A stretch of 55,553 nucleotides of DNA. It comes from Prevotellaceae bacterium (GTDB lineage Bacteria; Bacteroidota; Bacteroidia; Bacteroidales; Bacteroidaceae). The position numbers and the translations under genes are program-made. Below, one piece after another: positions 7,204 to 15,996 of this stretch. Below the pieces are notes generated by a model. That model saw nothing but the letters and a program-made list of their open reading frames with translations, searched no databases and was not told the DNA's origin. Positions within the stretch are counted from its first letter, which is position 1, and every line of letters begins with the position of its first letter. The stretch covers positions 1 through 55,553 of the forward strand of contig JAISIN010000043.1 in NCBI GenBank assembly GCA_031262085.1. The letters are read 5' to 3'.

Positions 7204-7956
7204 ATGAACTACTCCCACTATATATTCTGTAAAAAAGACAAAGATTTCTCGTGTTATCCAGTTCCAAAAGATTCCCAATTGCAAGATTGGATAACAAGCA
7301 GTTCAAACAGCACACAGTTGATTGAACATATTAGTGATCCTATTGTCTATTATATTTATACAAAAAGAATATCCCCAGATAATGACACCTTTGGCATCTG
7401 CTTAAAGTTTAATAGAACTTATTTCCCAAAGATTAATAACTTTTTTGTACTTCTTGATCGCGCTATAGAAACAGAACTCATACAAGCAGGAAAACTTTTG
7501 TCATTAAATGCTGATGGAAACATTTACTGCATTATAGAAAGCTTCCAGAAAAGTAAAATAGACATAGATAGGTTCTTTCATTTCCTCAAGCAAATAATTA
7601 GGGATAATGATTTTTGTGATTTATCAAAACTCCCCGAAGAGGACAAAAAGCGACTAAGCTATAGCACTATCGGTGAAGCATCTGAATATATAATCAATAG
7701 CATTAGAAAGAGTGGATTTAGCGATACCTCGACTCAAGAAACTAAGACAAGTAACGATGTAACAACAGACAAACCAATAACAAAAAAAAGTCTTCTCACG
7801 TGGTTAGGTTGCTCTGCTATATTGCCGGTCATATCAGTCGTTTTATTCTTTATTATCTTACCCTTTAATTGGTATATTCTGTATGTTATGGTTCCCTTTG
7901 TTTTGATGGGAATATTTGTATCCTATATTTATCGGCATTTGAAAAGGCAGATATGA
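7204..7956 (+). CDS. Membrane protein with shared N-terminal domain (copy 2) and C-terminal transmembrane hairpin
   Basis: I chose the ATG at 7204 over the one at 7192 because it gives MNYSHY, matching MNFKFY and MNFSFY of the paralogues at 3019 and 9283. The 250-residue product has the shared domain at about 1-140 (G64 and Y73 nine apart, D85 twelve later in FVLLD), a polar linker, and two membrane helices (about 198-220 and 222-243) with a basic tail. It lacks the coiled-coil or TPR region of the other two copies and so would present almost nothing outside the membrane. Its stop overlaps the next start (ATGA at 7953-7956), so translation is probably coupled to the vWA gene. Function unknown. 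Confidence 0.75.
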   Translation: MNYSHYIFCKKDKDFSCYPVPKDSQLQDWITSSSNSTQLIEHISDPIVYYIYTKRISPDNDTFGICLKFNRTYFPKINNFFVLLDRAIETELIQAGKLLSLNADGNIYCIIESFQKSKIDIDRFFHFLKQIIRDNDFCDLSKLPEEDKKRLSYSTIGEASEYIINSIRKSGFSDTSTQETKTSNDVTTDKPITKKSLLTWLGCSAILPVISVVLFFIILPFNWYILYVMVPFVLMGIFVSYIYRHLKRQI

Positions 7957-9275
7957 AAGATGAAGCGACAAAAAAAGGGATAGGACGTAAAACAGAGTGG
8001 CTAATTCGCAAGTCAAAAAAAGATCCATTTTCTGTTTTAGGCATATTCATCGCGATTGCCGGTATTGCTTTCTCATCCATTCTGGACATATTGTCTCAGG
8101 GAGATAGTATCTCAAAATCAATAGATGTTCTATACAGCAAAAGCATTAAAGTAAAGTGGGGAGATTTAATTGCAAAAAAAGATGGGGATGCCAATAAGGT
8201 AAATATTATTTTTATTGTTGATAACTCAGGCTCGACAAACTATAATATAACAGATCAATCATTGCTCGAGAATATTAACATGGCTATGAATGATGCACAA
8301 CTCTTAGATATTAGCCATACTGATAAAGGTTATCAGTGTGAACCCCTATACTCTGAAGTTGTACGAGCACAATTAATGCTTTTGCTTAACAAAATAATGA
8401 ATGATTCAATAAATGGTACATACGAGATAAAAGCATTTTCTAAATATGCAACATCTATAGATAAAAAGGATATAAAATCTCTAAGTAAGGAGAATATCAA
8501 AAAAATAGTTAATTCCTTAACATTTGAAGGGGTAAAAACGGATTTTGTAACGAGTCTAAAAAATATAGTAGATGAATACAAAAACGCATCAGACAAAGAG
8601 ATTTATACTTTCATTTTTCTAAGTGATTTTGTTCACGAATTTGATGATATGAATAAAAAGAATGACGACATTGCTAGTATAACAGGCGCACTTAAGATGA
8701 TGAGAGAGAAATCCGTATTTTCAAATATTTATATTGATACTGTATTAATAAAAGAGCGGAAAAGTAAAGATTTGAATAAAAAGCTTTTCGTCGACGAACT
8801 TTTTGAGAAAGTAATTCAATTAGAGTTTAAAAAAATAAGTTTCTTAGATCATGGATTTTCTGTTGATTATCATATTAGTACACACCCATTGCGTTTCTAT
8901 TTTTCATCACACATGAATGATTCTACCACAATACACATAACTAATCTACCTAAATCCACTCACATAGGTGTGAAGAAGCATAAAGGCGAAGATAGCAGAC
9001 AAAAATTTTCTGTGGGAGGAAAACCATTATACGATAGCGAACCATACGAGCATTTTAACGACGATATATTGGATGTGACCATAACAGGACACATACCGGA
9101 ACAATATCCATTTGCAGAGTTGACTATAAGAAATGATAATAACAACCTTGATTACAATTTTGAAATTATATTTTTCAAGAGAATACCAGAACCTTTCCGA
9201 TGGATTATTCCACTATATATCTGTGTATTATGTTGTTATTTAGCACTATTATTTGCGCCATTAAAAAACAGGTAA
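7953..9275 (+). CDS. von Willebrand factor A domain protein anchored by N- and C-terminal membrane helices
   Basis: The start at 7953 overlaps the preceding stop as ATGA; an upstream in-frame ATG at 7869 would read through the preceding gene and is less likely. The 440-residue protein has a transmembrane segment at about 27-45, a vWA domain from about 80 to 290, and a second transmembrane segment near the C-terminus (about 417-435). The MIDAS is complete: D90-N-S92-G-S94, a Thr in KTDF (T196) and the Asp of FLSDF (D225). The region between the vWA domain and the last helix looks beta-rich. A metal-binding vWA domain outside the membrane would act as an adhesion or assembly module. It lies 7 bases before the third paralogue gene. 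Confidence 0.85.
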   Translation: MKDEATKKGIGRKTEWLIRKSKKDPFSVLGIFIAIAGIAFSSILDILSQGDSISKSIDVLYSKSIKVKWGDLIAKKDGDANKVNIIFIVDNSGSTNYNITDQSLLENINMAMNDAQLLDISHTDKGYQCEPLYSEVVRAQLMLLLNKIMNDSINGTYEIKAFSKYATSIDKKDIKSLSKENIKKIVNSLTFEGVKTDFVTSLKNIVDEYKNASDKEIYTFIFLSDFVHEFDDMNKKNDDIASITGALKMMREKSVFSNIYIDTVLIKERKSKDLNKKLFVDELFEKVIQLEFKKISFLDHGFSVDYHISTHPLRFYFSSHMNDSTTIHITNLPKSTHIGVKKHKGEDSRQKFSVGGKPLYDSEPYEHFNDDILDVTITGHIPEQYPFAELTIRNDNNNLDYNFEIIFFKRIPEPFRWIIPLYICVLCCYLALLFAPLKNR

Positions 9276-9282
9276 TCTCAAT

Positions 9283-10896
9283 ATGAACTTCAGTTTCTAC
9301 ATTTACGGCACCCCTAACGGCTATAATCAATGCCCAGCCGATGGCAATGGTACATTTCTTCAAGAGTGTGCGATAGAAAATTCTGTAGAATCACAACTCA
9401 CCATTCTTCGTAAGGAACAATTGGTGTACTATGCTTATCGCCGCAAATTGCAAGAAAAATCGGGTAACTACCTTGGTTTTTGTTTGGTATTCAATGGTAT
9501 CTATTGTACGGATACAAAGAAGCTATTTGTACTTTTCGATCACGTCTTTGATGACGTTTTAATGAAAGGGGATTTCTTGCGGTTTGAAAAGGGGAAAGCC
9601 ATTTTTGTTATCAATAAGTTTACCGAGAAGCCCATCGAACTTGAACGTATTCAGAATGTATTCAAGCGTGACTTGGAGAATAATTTTAATCGTAGTTTTT
9701 CCTCTATTCCTATTTCATTTAAACATGATGGCGGAAAGAAAACGGTTTTAGTAAAAGATGCAAATGAAAGCATCAATTCTGCTATTGCCAATTTTAATTG
9801 CGTACATATCACCAATAATGAAGTAACGCCATCTGAATTGGAACGTATGAATAAGATGATAAATCGTTTAGATATAGAAAAACAAGAGTTGGAGAGAAAA
9901 TACCAGAAGGTTTTCGCCCAAAAGAAGCAATACAAAATTGTCACATTATTACTCTTACTGCTTATTATGGGAGGTTTCATATTTTATAAAGTTCTTTCAG
10001 ACAAAAACAAAAATATAGAATCGCAAGCAAATGATATTAGCACACTTCACCAAGCAAATGACGCATTGCAAAATACGATAAATAGACAGCATGGTCATAT
10101 TGATTCTATTCAGGTTTTATACAAGAATATGGAAGGTAAATATAATACGTCTCTTTCAAATTATGCGACACTTGAAAATAAATATGATACTGTACGTAAT
10201 GAACTGGAGGAGGTAAAGCGAAAATACGAATCAGCCCGTCAATCACAGGCAGAAATAGAGCAGAAGTATGAGGCACTTTGCCGAGAGAATAACAATCTTG
10301 AAAGAGAGTATAATTTATTTAAGAGTTCAATTCTTTCAAATTATGCGACACTTGAAAATAAATATGATACTGTACGTAATGAACTGGAGGAGGTAAAGCG
10401 AAAATACGAATCAGCCCGTCAATCACAGGCAGAAATAGGGCGGAAGTATGAGGCGCTTCGCCGAGAGAATAACCATCTTGAAAGAGATTATAATTCATTC
10501 AAGAATTCAATAGCAAATGTATTTCCTATTATTATAACTGACGTTCAAATGGCAAATGTTGATTATGAGGGTAATATATTAACAGATTATGGGAAAAACA
10601 TTTATAGCAGAAATACAATGTATTTAGAGCCTAAAATATTTTATACGGGTTTGGTGCATAAAGCGATTACATTAAATGTAAAATTATTCAAGCCTAATGG
10701 ATCGTTGAGTACTGGAAATTCATCGCCGCCAGGCTATAGCTTTTCTCGTAATAGTACGTTTCGGACAGGGAAAGATAGTTTGACATTATCCGGATGGGGT
10801 GGAAACGACAAAGGGCATTGGTCGAAAGGCAATTATAGAATAGAATTTTGGTATGGAGACATTTGCATAAGTAGTCACAAATTCACAATATATTGA
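9283..10896 (+). CDS. Membrane protein with shared N-terminal domain (copy 3), duplicated coiled coil and C-terminal beta-sandwich-like domain
   Basis: The 537 residues contain the shared N-terminal domain (about 1-150; G65/Y74, D86 in LFVLFD, R122/F135), a short coiled coil (about 185-215), one membrane helix (about 219-237), a long coiled coil (about 240-410) and a C-terminal domain of about 125 residues rich in aromatic strands, ending in GHWSKGNYRIEFWYGD and a FTIY tail. The coiled coil contains a 60-residue tandem duplication (residues 291-350 and 351-410). The C-terminal ending resembles beta domains seen at the ends of other Bacteroidetes surface or stress proteins, by my recollection only. 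It is the last gene of the cluster. Function unknown; topology matches the 608-residue copy 1. Confidence 0.8.
   Translation: MNFSFYIYGTPNGYNQCPADGNGTFLQECAIENSVESQLTILRKEQLVYYAYRRKLQEKSGNYLGFCLVFNGIYCTDTKKLFVLFDHVFDDVLMKGDFLRFEKGKAIFVINKFTEKPIELERIQNVFKRDLENNFNRSFSSIPISFKHDGGKKTVLVKDANESINSAIANFNCVHITNNEVTPSELERMNKMINRLDIEKQELERKYQKVFAQKKQYKIVTLLLLLLIMGGFIFYKVLSDKNKNIESQANDISTLHQANDALQNTINRQHGHIDSIQVLYKNMEGKYNTSLSNYATLENKYDTVRNELEEVKRKYESARQSQAEIEQKYEALCRENNNLEREYNLFKSSILSNYATLENKYDTVRNELEEVKRKYESARQSQAEIGRKYEALRRENNHLERDYNSFKNSIANVFPIIITDVQMANVDYEGNILTDYGKNIYSRNTMYLEPKIFYTGLVHKAITLNVKLFKPNGSLSTGNSSPPGYSFSRNSTFRTGKDSLTLSGWGGNDKGHWSKGNYRIEFWYGDICISSHKFTIY
10152..10511 (+). repeat. 180-bp in-frame tandem duplication within a coiled-coil gene
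   Basis: Two direct copies, 10152-10331 and 10332-10511, each encode 60 residues of heptad-rich sequence beginning LSNYATLENKYDTV. The first about 108 bases are identical, while the last about 70 differ at roughly ten positions. Copy number could change coiled-coil length without shifting frame. Confidence 0.9.
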
Positions 10897-11090
10897 CCTA
10901 CATAGAATGACTATCACTGCTCTAATGGCTGACGGATGGAGAAAACGGATCATGCCCGCCCACCTTCGTTTAAAACGAATGCGCCCAAAGAAACTTATCC
11001 ATCGTGCTTGTCACCCTATGCTTTTTCATCCAAACAGTTGGTAATGAGAAATAAAATGCAGAGCTTTGCAGCCAACAAAAGAACCGCCTC

Positions 11091-12215
11091 ATGATGGAAG
11101 CTCTCAGAAAATTGCCGATAGGCATACAAAGTTTTGAAAAAATACGTACCGGAAACTATCTGTACGTCGACAAAACCGCTTATGTATATAAGCTGGCTTT
11201 GCTTGAAACGCCCTATTTCCTAAGTCGTCCACGCCGCTTCGGGAAGAGTTTGTTTCTCTCTACCCTGAAAGCTTATTTTCAAGGGAAGAAAGAACTCTTC
11301 GAGGGTTTAATCATTGCCAAATTAGAAAAAGATTGGTTCGAGTATCCGGTATTTCATTTGGATATGAATGTTGACAAAACGATTGACATGCTATCTTTCA
11401 TAAGTATATTGGATACCAATCTTCGGGATTTAGAGGAAGTGTGGAGTAAAGATCCGGCAGAAGAGACACCCGCCGCTCGTCTGAAAGGCTTAATCAAACG
11501 TGCGCACGAGCAGACCGGTCGTAAGGTTGTAGTGCTTATCGACGAATACGACAAGCCTTTATTGGATACGATTGATAAGAAAGAGCTGCATGAACAGATC
11601 TATGCACAATTGGGCGGATTCTATGCCATGTTGAAATCTGCCGACGAGCACTTGAAGTTTCTCTTCCTCACCGGCATCACCAAGTTTGCCCAACTCAACG
11701 TATTCAGTCAATTAAACCAATTGGATGACATTAGCCTGCAAGACCCCTACGCCGGCATCTGCGGCATTACCGAAGAGGAATTGCTACACAACTTCCAACC
11801 CGAACTGCATGCGTTGGCAGAAAACAACGGACAAACCTACGAGGAAGCCGTCGACGAAATGAAAAAGCGATACGACGGCTACCATTTTGCGCGCAAAAGC
11901 CCGGATATATATAATCCCTTCAGCGTGTTGAATGTGTTGAACACAAAAGTCTATCGCGATTATTGGTTCAAAACCGGAACGCCCACCGCACTGGTCAAAC
12001 TTGTCAAGAAGCAGGGACTTCCCGCCTCCTATATCGAATGTGGCGTTCGGGCACGCGAAAGCGATATCGAAGAGTTTCGCGTCGGGCAAGACGATTTGGT
12101 GCCTTTTTTGTATCAAAGCGGCTACCTCACTATCAAGGAATACAAAAAGGAATTCGATACATATGTGCTCGGTTTTCCCAACGAAGAGGTAGCGTATGGA
12201 TGCCGTTTTGTCTAA
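11091..12215 (+). pseudogene. C-terminally truncated AAA-ATPase-like/PD-(D/E)XK (DUF1703-type) protein
   Basis: The 374 residues match the N-terminal AAA-ATPase-like domain of a family that is very common in Bacteroidales: LPIGIQSFEKIR at the start, a Walker A variant RRFGKSLFLST, Walker B VVVLIDEYDKPLLD and a FLFLTGITKFAQ strand. Full members are about 510-530 residues and end in a PD-(D/E)XK nuclease domain. Here the frame stops soon after LGFPNEEVAYG, where the nuclease domain should begin, so about 140 residues are missing and unrelated sequence follows. The ATPase part may still be made. A second initiator ATG lies three bases after the first. The gene converges on the pgpH-like gene and marks the right edge of the island. 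Confidence 0.8.
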
Positions 12216-12291
12216 GTTCTCGATTTTGGTACCGACATCGAGCAAGATGGCACGGTCATTACCTTCGATGATGTAGTTAGACTCATTGTCA

Positions 12292-14352
12292 CTATTTCTT
12301 CAACTCCGGATAGCTGATGCGTGTGTGATAAATCGTTTTCAGCTTCTCTTTGAATACCGATTTCACAGTAGCTATATCCTTGAACGTGATGGGGCAGTTG
12401 AGGAAGAAGCCCTCCTTCATCTGTCCGTCGATCATCTTGTCTACCAAATTATTGATGCTCTCTTCGGTGTACTCCTGCAGGCTGCGCGAAGCAGCTTCTA
12501 CGCCATCTGCCATCATCAGGATAGCTGTTTCGCGGGTGAAAGGGTTGGGACCGGGGTAGGTGAATAGCTCGTCGTTCGGCTCCTCGCCCGGATGTTCGTT
12601 CTTCCACGAGATGTAGAAGTACTTCACTTTGCCGCGTCCGTGGTGGGTACTAATGAAATCTTTGATCACCTTGGGTAGATTGTTCTTCTCTGCCAGCTTC
12701 AACCCGTCGGTAACGTGGCTGATGATGATTTGTGCGCTCTGCTCGTAGGGCAGATTCTTGTGGGGATTGACCCCGCCCAACTGATTCTCGGTAAAGAATA
12801 CCGGATTTTCCATCTTTCCGATGTCGTGATAGAGTGCGCCGGTACGTACCAATTGGCTCTTGGCACCGATGCGGTTGGCAGCTTCGGCAGCCAGATTTGC
12901 CACCTGCATGGAGTGTTGAAAGGTGCCCGGTACCGTTTCGGACATACGTCGCAACAGCGGTGTGTTGATGTTCGACAGCTCTACCAGCGTCACGTTCGAG
13001 GTAAAACCGAATGCTTTCTCCAACAGGAACAACAGCGGATAGGTGAAGAGCAACAGTATTCCGTTGACGACGAAGTAGAGATACATGCTCCAATTGATCT
13101 TCGACAGGTCGTTTTCGGTAATCAGCTCGATAGAGAAGTACATCACCACGTAGGTCAACACCACATAGAGCGACGTATGGATGAGTTGCGATCGTTGCGA
13201 CAACTCGCGCAGACTGTATATTGCCACCAATCCGGCAGAGATTTGCAGCAAGATGAACTCGTGCGGGTAGCTCAGACAGATGGAGCAGATGAAGATGGTA
13301 ACCGCATGGGTAAGAAACGCCGTGCGCGAATCGAGAAAGACCCTGATGATGATGGGTAGCATGGCATAAGGTATCACATATACGTTCAGAATATGCTCGG
13401 ATACCATGATCGAGGTGATTACGCAGTAGAGCACGATGAGCAGAAACAGCAGGGTGAGGCTGCTCTTATGCTCGTAGTAATCCTTGCGGAACAACTCGAG
13501 GTAGAGCATAAAGCAGAGCATGAAGATGCCTACGAAGAGTATCTGCCCGGTCAGTATCAGGTGTCGCTGTCCGATGGTCTCGCTCCGCTTGGCAGATTCC
13601 TTTTGCAAGCTTTGGAGGATGCGGTAAACGGTGGGAGTCACGATTTCGCCGCGGTCGATAATTTTCTGCCCGCTCTGCACAATGCCGTTTGCCCACGAAT
13701 AGTTATCCAACAGCTCTTTGCGAGCAGTCTCCGAACGGGTGGCATCGTAAGTCAGGTTGGGAACGATATATTCATTGATGGGGCATCGTCGCAGGATGGC
13801 AGGTATATAGCGGGCTGTGTCTGCCATAAGCACTTGGTTGTAGGCTGCCTTCACAGAGAAGAGCTGTCTGACACTGCGCGGATAAGCCAACTTATCGTCG
13901 ACGAGCATGACCGCATCGATACTGTCTACAGCCAACCGGTCGATGTCTTCGGTCGGGAGTATGCCCACCTGATAAATCTCCGTCAGGCAGTGCTCGATGT
14001 GCCGCACATAGTCTACGGCAGGAAGCAGTTCGCGCAAGTGCGACTGATAGTCGGCTTGCAGCCGCTTCACGGCATTCTGCTCGGTATCCTTGTTCAGTAC
14101 GTAGTAAGGATGAAAGGTAGCCATGATACTGTCTTGCTCGCGCTTCACGGTGGCGTCGTCTTTGTAGATCGGGAAATCGAAAGTCGCCATCAACTGACCG
14201 TACTTCCAGGGCTTGTCGATGTCGAATTGATAATTGAACTTACTGTCGCGCGGCAGAAAGTAGGTGATAACAGCTACTGTGCCGATAAATATCAGTGCTT
14301 TATAGAGCAAATCTTTATAAGAAAATGCTCTTCCGGGCTTGAGGATGTCCAT
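12292..14352 (-). CDS. PgpH/YqfF-type 7TM receptor with HD (HDIG) phosphohydrolase domain
   Basis: The 686-residue protein has an N-terminal membrane helix (about 20-35), an extracytoplasmic 7TMR-HDED-type region (about 40-270), seven membrane helices (about 275-470) and a cytosolic HD domain with YHDIGKMENP, FISTHHGRGK and MMADGVEA. In Firmicutes, homologues (PgpH) hydrolyse cyclic di-AMP; the same is inferred but not shown here. The length fits Bacteroidetes members. It is divergent from gltX across about 110 bases; TACTTTTC, one base off the -7 consensus, lies at 14373-14380 on the minus strand as a possible promoter. Its 3' end faces the truncated AAA gene. Confidence 0.85.
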   Translation of the reverse strand: MDILKPGRAFSYKDLLYKALIFIGTVAVITYFLPRDSKFNYQFDIDKPWKYGQLMATFDFPIYKDDATVKREQDSIMATFHPYYVLNKDTEQNAVKRLQADYQSHLRELLPAVDYVRHIEHCLTEIYQVGILPTEDIDRLAVDSIDAVMLVDDKLAYPRSVRQLFSVKAAYNQVLMADTARYIPAILRRCPINEYIVPNLTYDATRSETARKELLDNYSWANGIVQSGQKIIDRGEIVTPTVYRILQSLQKESAKRSETIGQRHLILTGQILFVGIFMLCFMLYLELFRKDYYEHKSSLTLLFLLIVLYCVITSIMVSEHILNVYVIPYAMLPIIIRVFLDSRTAFLTHAVTIFICSICLSYPHEFILLQISAGLVAIYSLRELSQRSQLIHTSLYVVLTYVVMYFSIELITENDLSKINWSMYLYFVVNGILLLFTYPLLFLLEKAFGFTSNVTLVELSNINTPLLRRMSETVPGTFQHSMQVANLAAEAANRIGAKSQLVRTGALYHDIGKMENPVFFTENQLGGVNPHKNLPYEQSAQIIISHVTDGLKLAEKNNLPKVIKDFISTHHGRGKVKYFYISWKNEHPGEEPNDELFTYPGPNPFTRETAILMMADGVEAASRSLQEYTEESINNLVDKMIDGQMKEGFFLNCPITFKDIATVKSVFKEKLKTIYHTRISYPELKK

Positions 14353-14412
14353 AATAGGTGACTTTTAGGGGCGAAAAGTACGAAAAAAAACAGTAGTATG
14401 GAAAAAAAGGTT

Positions 14413-14420
14413 TAATTTTG
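14413..14420 (+). promoter_or_regulatory. Promoter -7 element for gltX
   Basis: TAATTTTG matches TAnnTTTG and lies 41 bases before the gltX start. A clear -33 TTTG at the usual distance is not seen. Confidence 0.5.
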
Positions 14421-14461
14421 CCGCCACTTATCAAAGATTTATCCGTAATTAAAACAAAATA

Positions 14462-15982
14462 ATGACAGATAGAGACGTTCGAGTGCGTTTTGCTCCCAGT
14501 CCGACAGGGGCACTGCATATTGGCGGTGTGCGTACCGCCTTGTTTAATTATCTTTTTGCCCGTCAGCATGGCGGCACATTCATCCTTCGTATAGAGGATA
14601 CCGATTCTACCCGCTTTGTGCCGGGCGCCGAAGAGTATATACTCGAATCGTTTCGCTGGTTGGGCATACCCTTCGACGAAGGGGTGGGGTTTGGTGGAGA
14701 ATATGGTCCCTATCGCCAATCGGAGCGACGCGACATCTACCGAGAATATGTCGACCAACTGCTTGCCGACGGCAAAGCTTATCTTGCCTTTGATACTCCG
14801 CAGGAGCTGAACGACCGGCGTGCTGCCATTCCCAACTTTCAATACGATGCCTCTACACGCCTGTCGATGCGTAACTCCTTGACGCTTCCCCCAGAGGAGG
14901 TCGATGCGTTGCTCGCTGTCGGCGCTCAATACGTGGTGCGGTTTAAGATAGACCCCGATCGTTCGGTGACAGTCAACGACCTGTTGCGCGGCGAGGTCGT
15001 TGTAAACTCTTCCACCCTCGATGACAAGGTTCTGTATAAATCTGCCGACCAACTCCCCACCTATCATCTGGCAAACATTGTCGACGACCATCTGATGAAG
15101 ATCTCTCACGTCATTCGCGGCGAAGAGTGGCTCCCGTCTGCTCCGCTGCACGTGTTGCTTTATCAGGCGTTCGGGTGGGAAGATACCATGCCAGCCTTTG
15201 CTCACCTGTCGCTTCTGCTCAAGCCCGAAGGCAATGGCAAACTGAGTAAACGCGATGCCGACCGGCTGGGATTTCCCATCTTTCCGCTTTCGTGGACCGA
15301 CCCTAAAACGGGTGAGCAGTCGGTGGGCTATCGCGAAGCCGACTATCTGCCCGATGCCTTGATCAACTTCCTCGCCCTGCTGGGGTGGAGTCCGGGCGAC
15401 GATCGTGAAATATTCGGCATGGACGACCTGTTGCGAGAGTTCGACCTCAGCCATTGCAGTCGTGCCGGTGTGAAGTTCAACTATCAAAAAGCGGTCTGGT
15501 TTAATCACGAATACATGCTCATGAAGAGCGACGAAGAGATAGCCCGACTGTTTGCTCCCATTGTAGCCGAACAGGGTATTGACGCCTCTTTTGAGAAAAT
15601 ACGTACCGTAGTGGGTATGATGAAGAACCGCGTTAACTTCGTCAAAGAGTTGTGGGAGCTGTGCAGCTTCTTCTTTGTGGCGCCGGAAACGTATGACGAA
15701 AAGACCGTCAAGAAGCGGTGGAAAGCCGATTCGCCCGAGCAAATGACCGAATTGATGGAACTGCTTGCCGGTTTGGACGATTTCAGTATAGAACATCAGG
15801 AACAGGTGGTCATGGCATGGATTGCAGATCGGGGTTATCACAGCGGCAACATCATGAATGCTTTCAGACTCACGCTGGTGGGCGAAGGGAAAGGACCGCA
15901 CATGTTCGACATTTCGTGGGTGTTGGGCAAGGAGGAGACACTGAAACGTATGAAACGGGCGATTGCCGTATTGCCACATTAG
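14462..15982 (+). CDS. gltX: Glutamyl-tRNA synthetase
   Basis: This 506-residue class I synthetase charges tRNA-Glu. It starts [15 protein letters not shown] with the HIGH-type signature, has the RIEDTDSTR strand, and the KMSKS-type loop as [10 protein letters not shown]. The C-terminal anticodon-binding helical bundle is complete. Length and motifs are normal for the family. The start at 14462 lies shortly downstream of a TAATTTTG promoter element. The waaA gene follows after 14 bases and is probably cotranscribed. A long open frame antisense to it is an artefact of codon composition. Confidence 0.97.
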   Translation: MTDRDVRVRFAPSPTGALHIGGVRTALFNYLFARQHGGTFILRIEDTDSTRFVPGAEEYILESFRWLGIPFDEGVGFGGEYGPYRQSERRDIYREYVDQLLADGKAYLAFDTPQELNDRRAAIPNFQYDASTRLSMRNSLTLPPEEVDALLAVGAQYVVRFKIDPDRSVTVNDLLRGEVVVNSSTLDDKVLYKSADQLPTYHLANIVDDHLMKISHVIRGEEWLPSAPLHVLLYQAFGWEDTMPAFAHLSLLLKPEGNGKLSKRDADRLGFPIFPLSWTDPKTGEQSVGYREADYLPDALINFLALLGWSPGDDREIFGMDDLLREFDLSHCSRAGVKFNYQKAVWFNHEYMLMKSDEEIARLFAPIVAEQGIDASFEKIRTVVGMMKNRVNFVKELWELCSFFFVAPETYDEKTVKKRWKADSPEQMTELMELLAGLDDFSIEHQEQVVMAWIADRGYHSGNIMNAFRLTLVGEGKGPHMFDISWVLGKEETLKRMKRAIAVLPH

Positions 15983-15996
15983 CTCCATCCATTCGC

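Noticed and set aside
7869..7952. Earlier start of the vWA gene
   Set aside because: It overlaps the preceding gene by 88 bases and adds no family-like sequence; the ATGA overlap at 7953 is the better start.
14315..15988. A 557-codon open frame antisense to gltX
   Set aside because: It is a mirror of the gltX gene caused by codon composition; it has no recognisable motif and gltX is certain.
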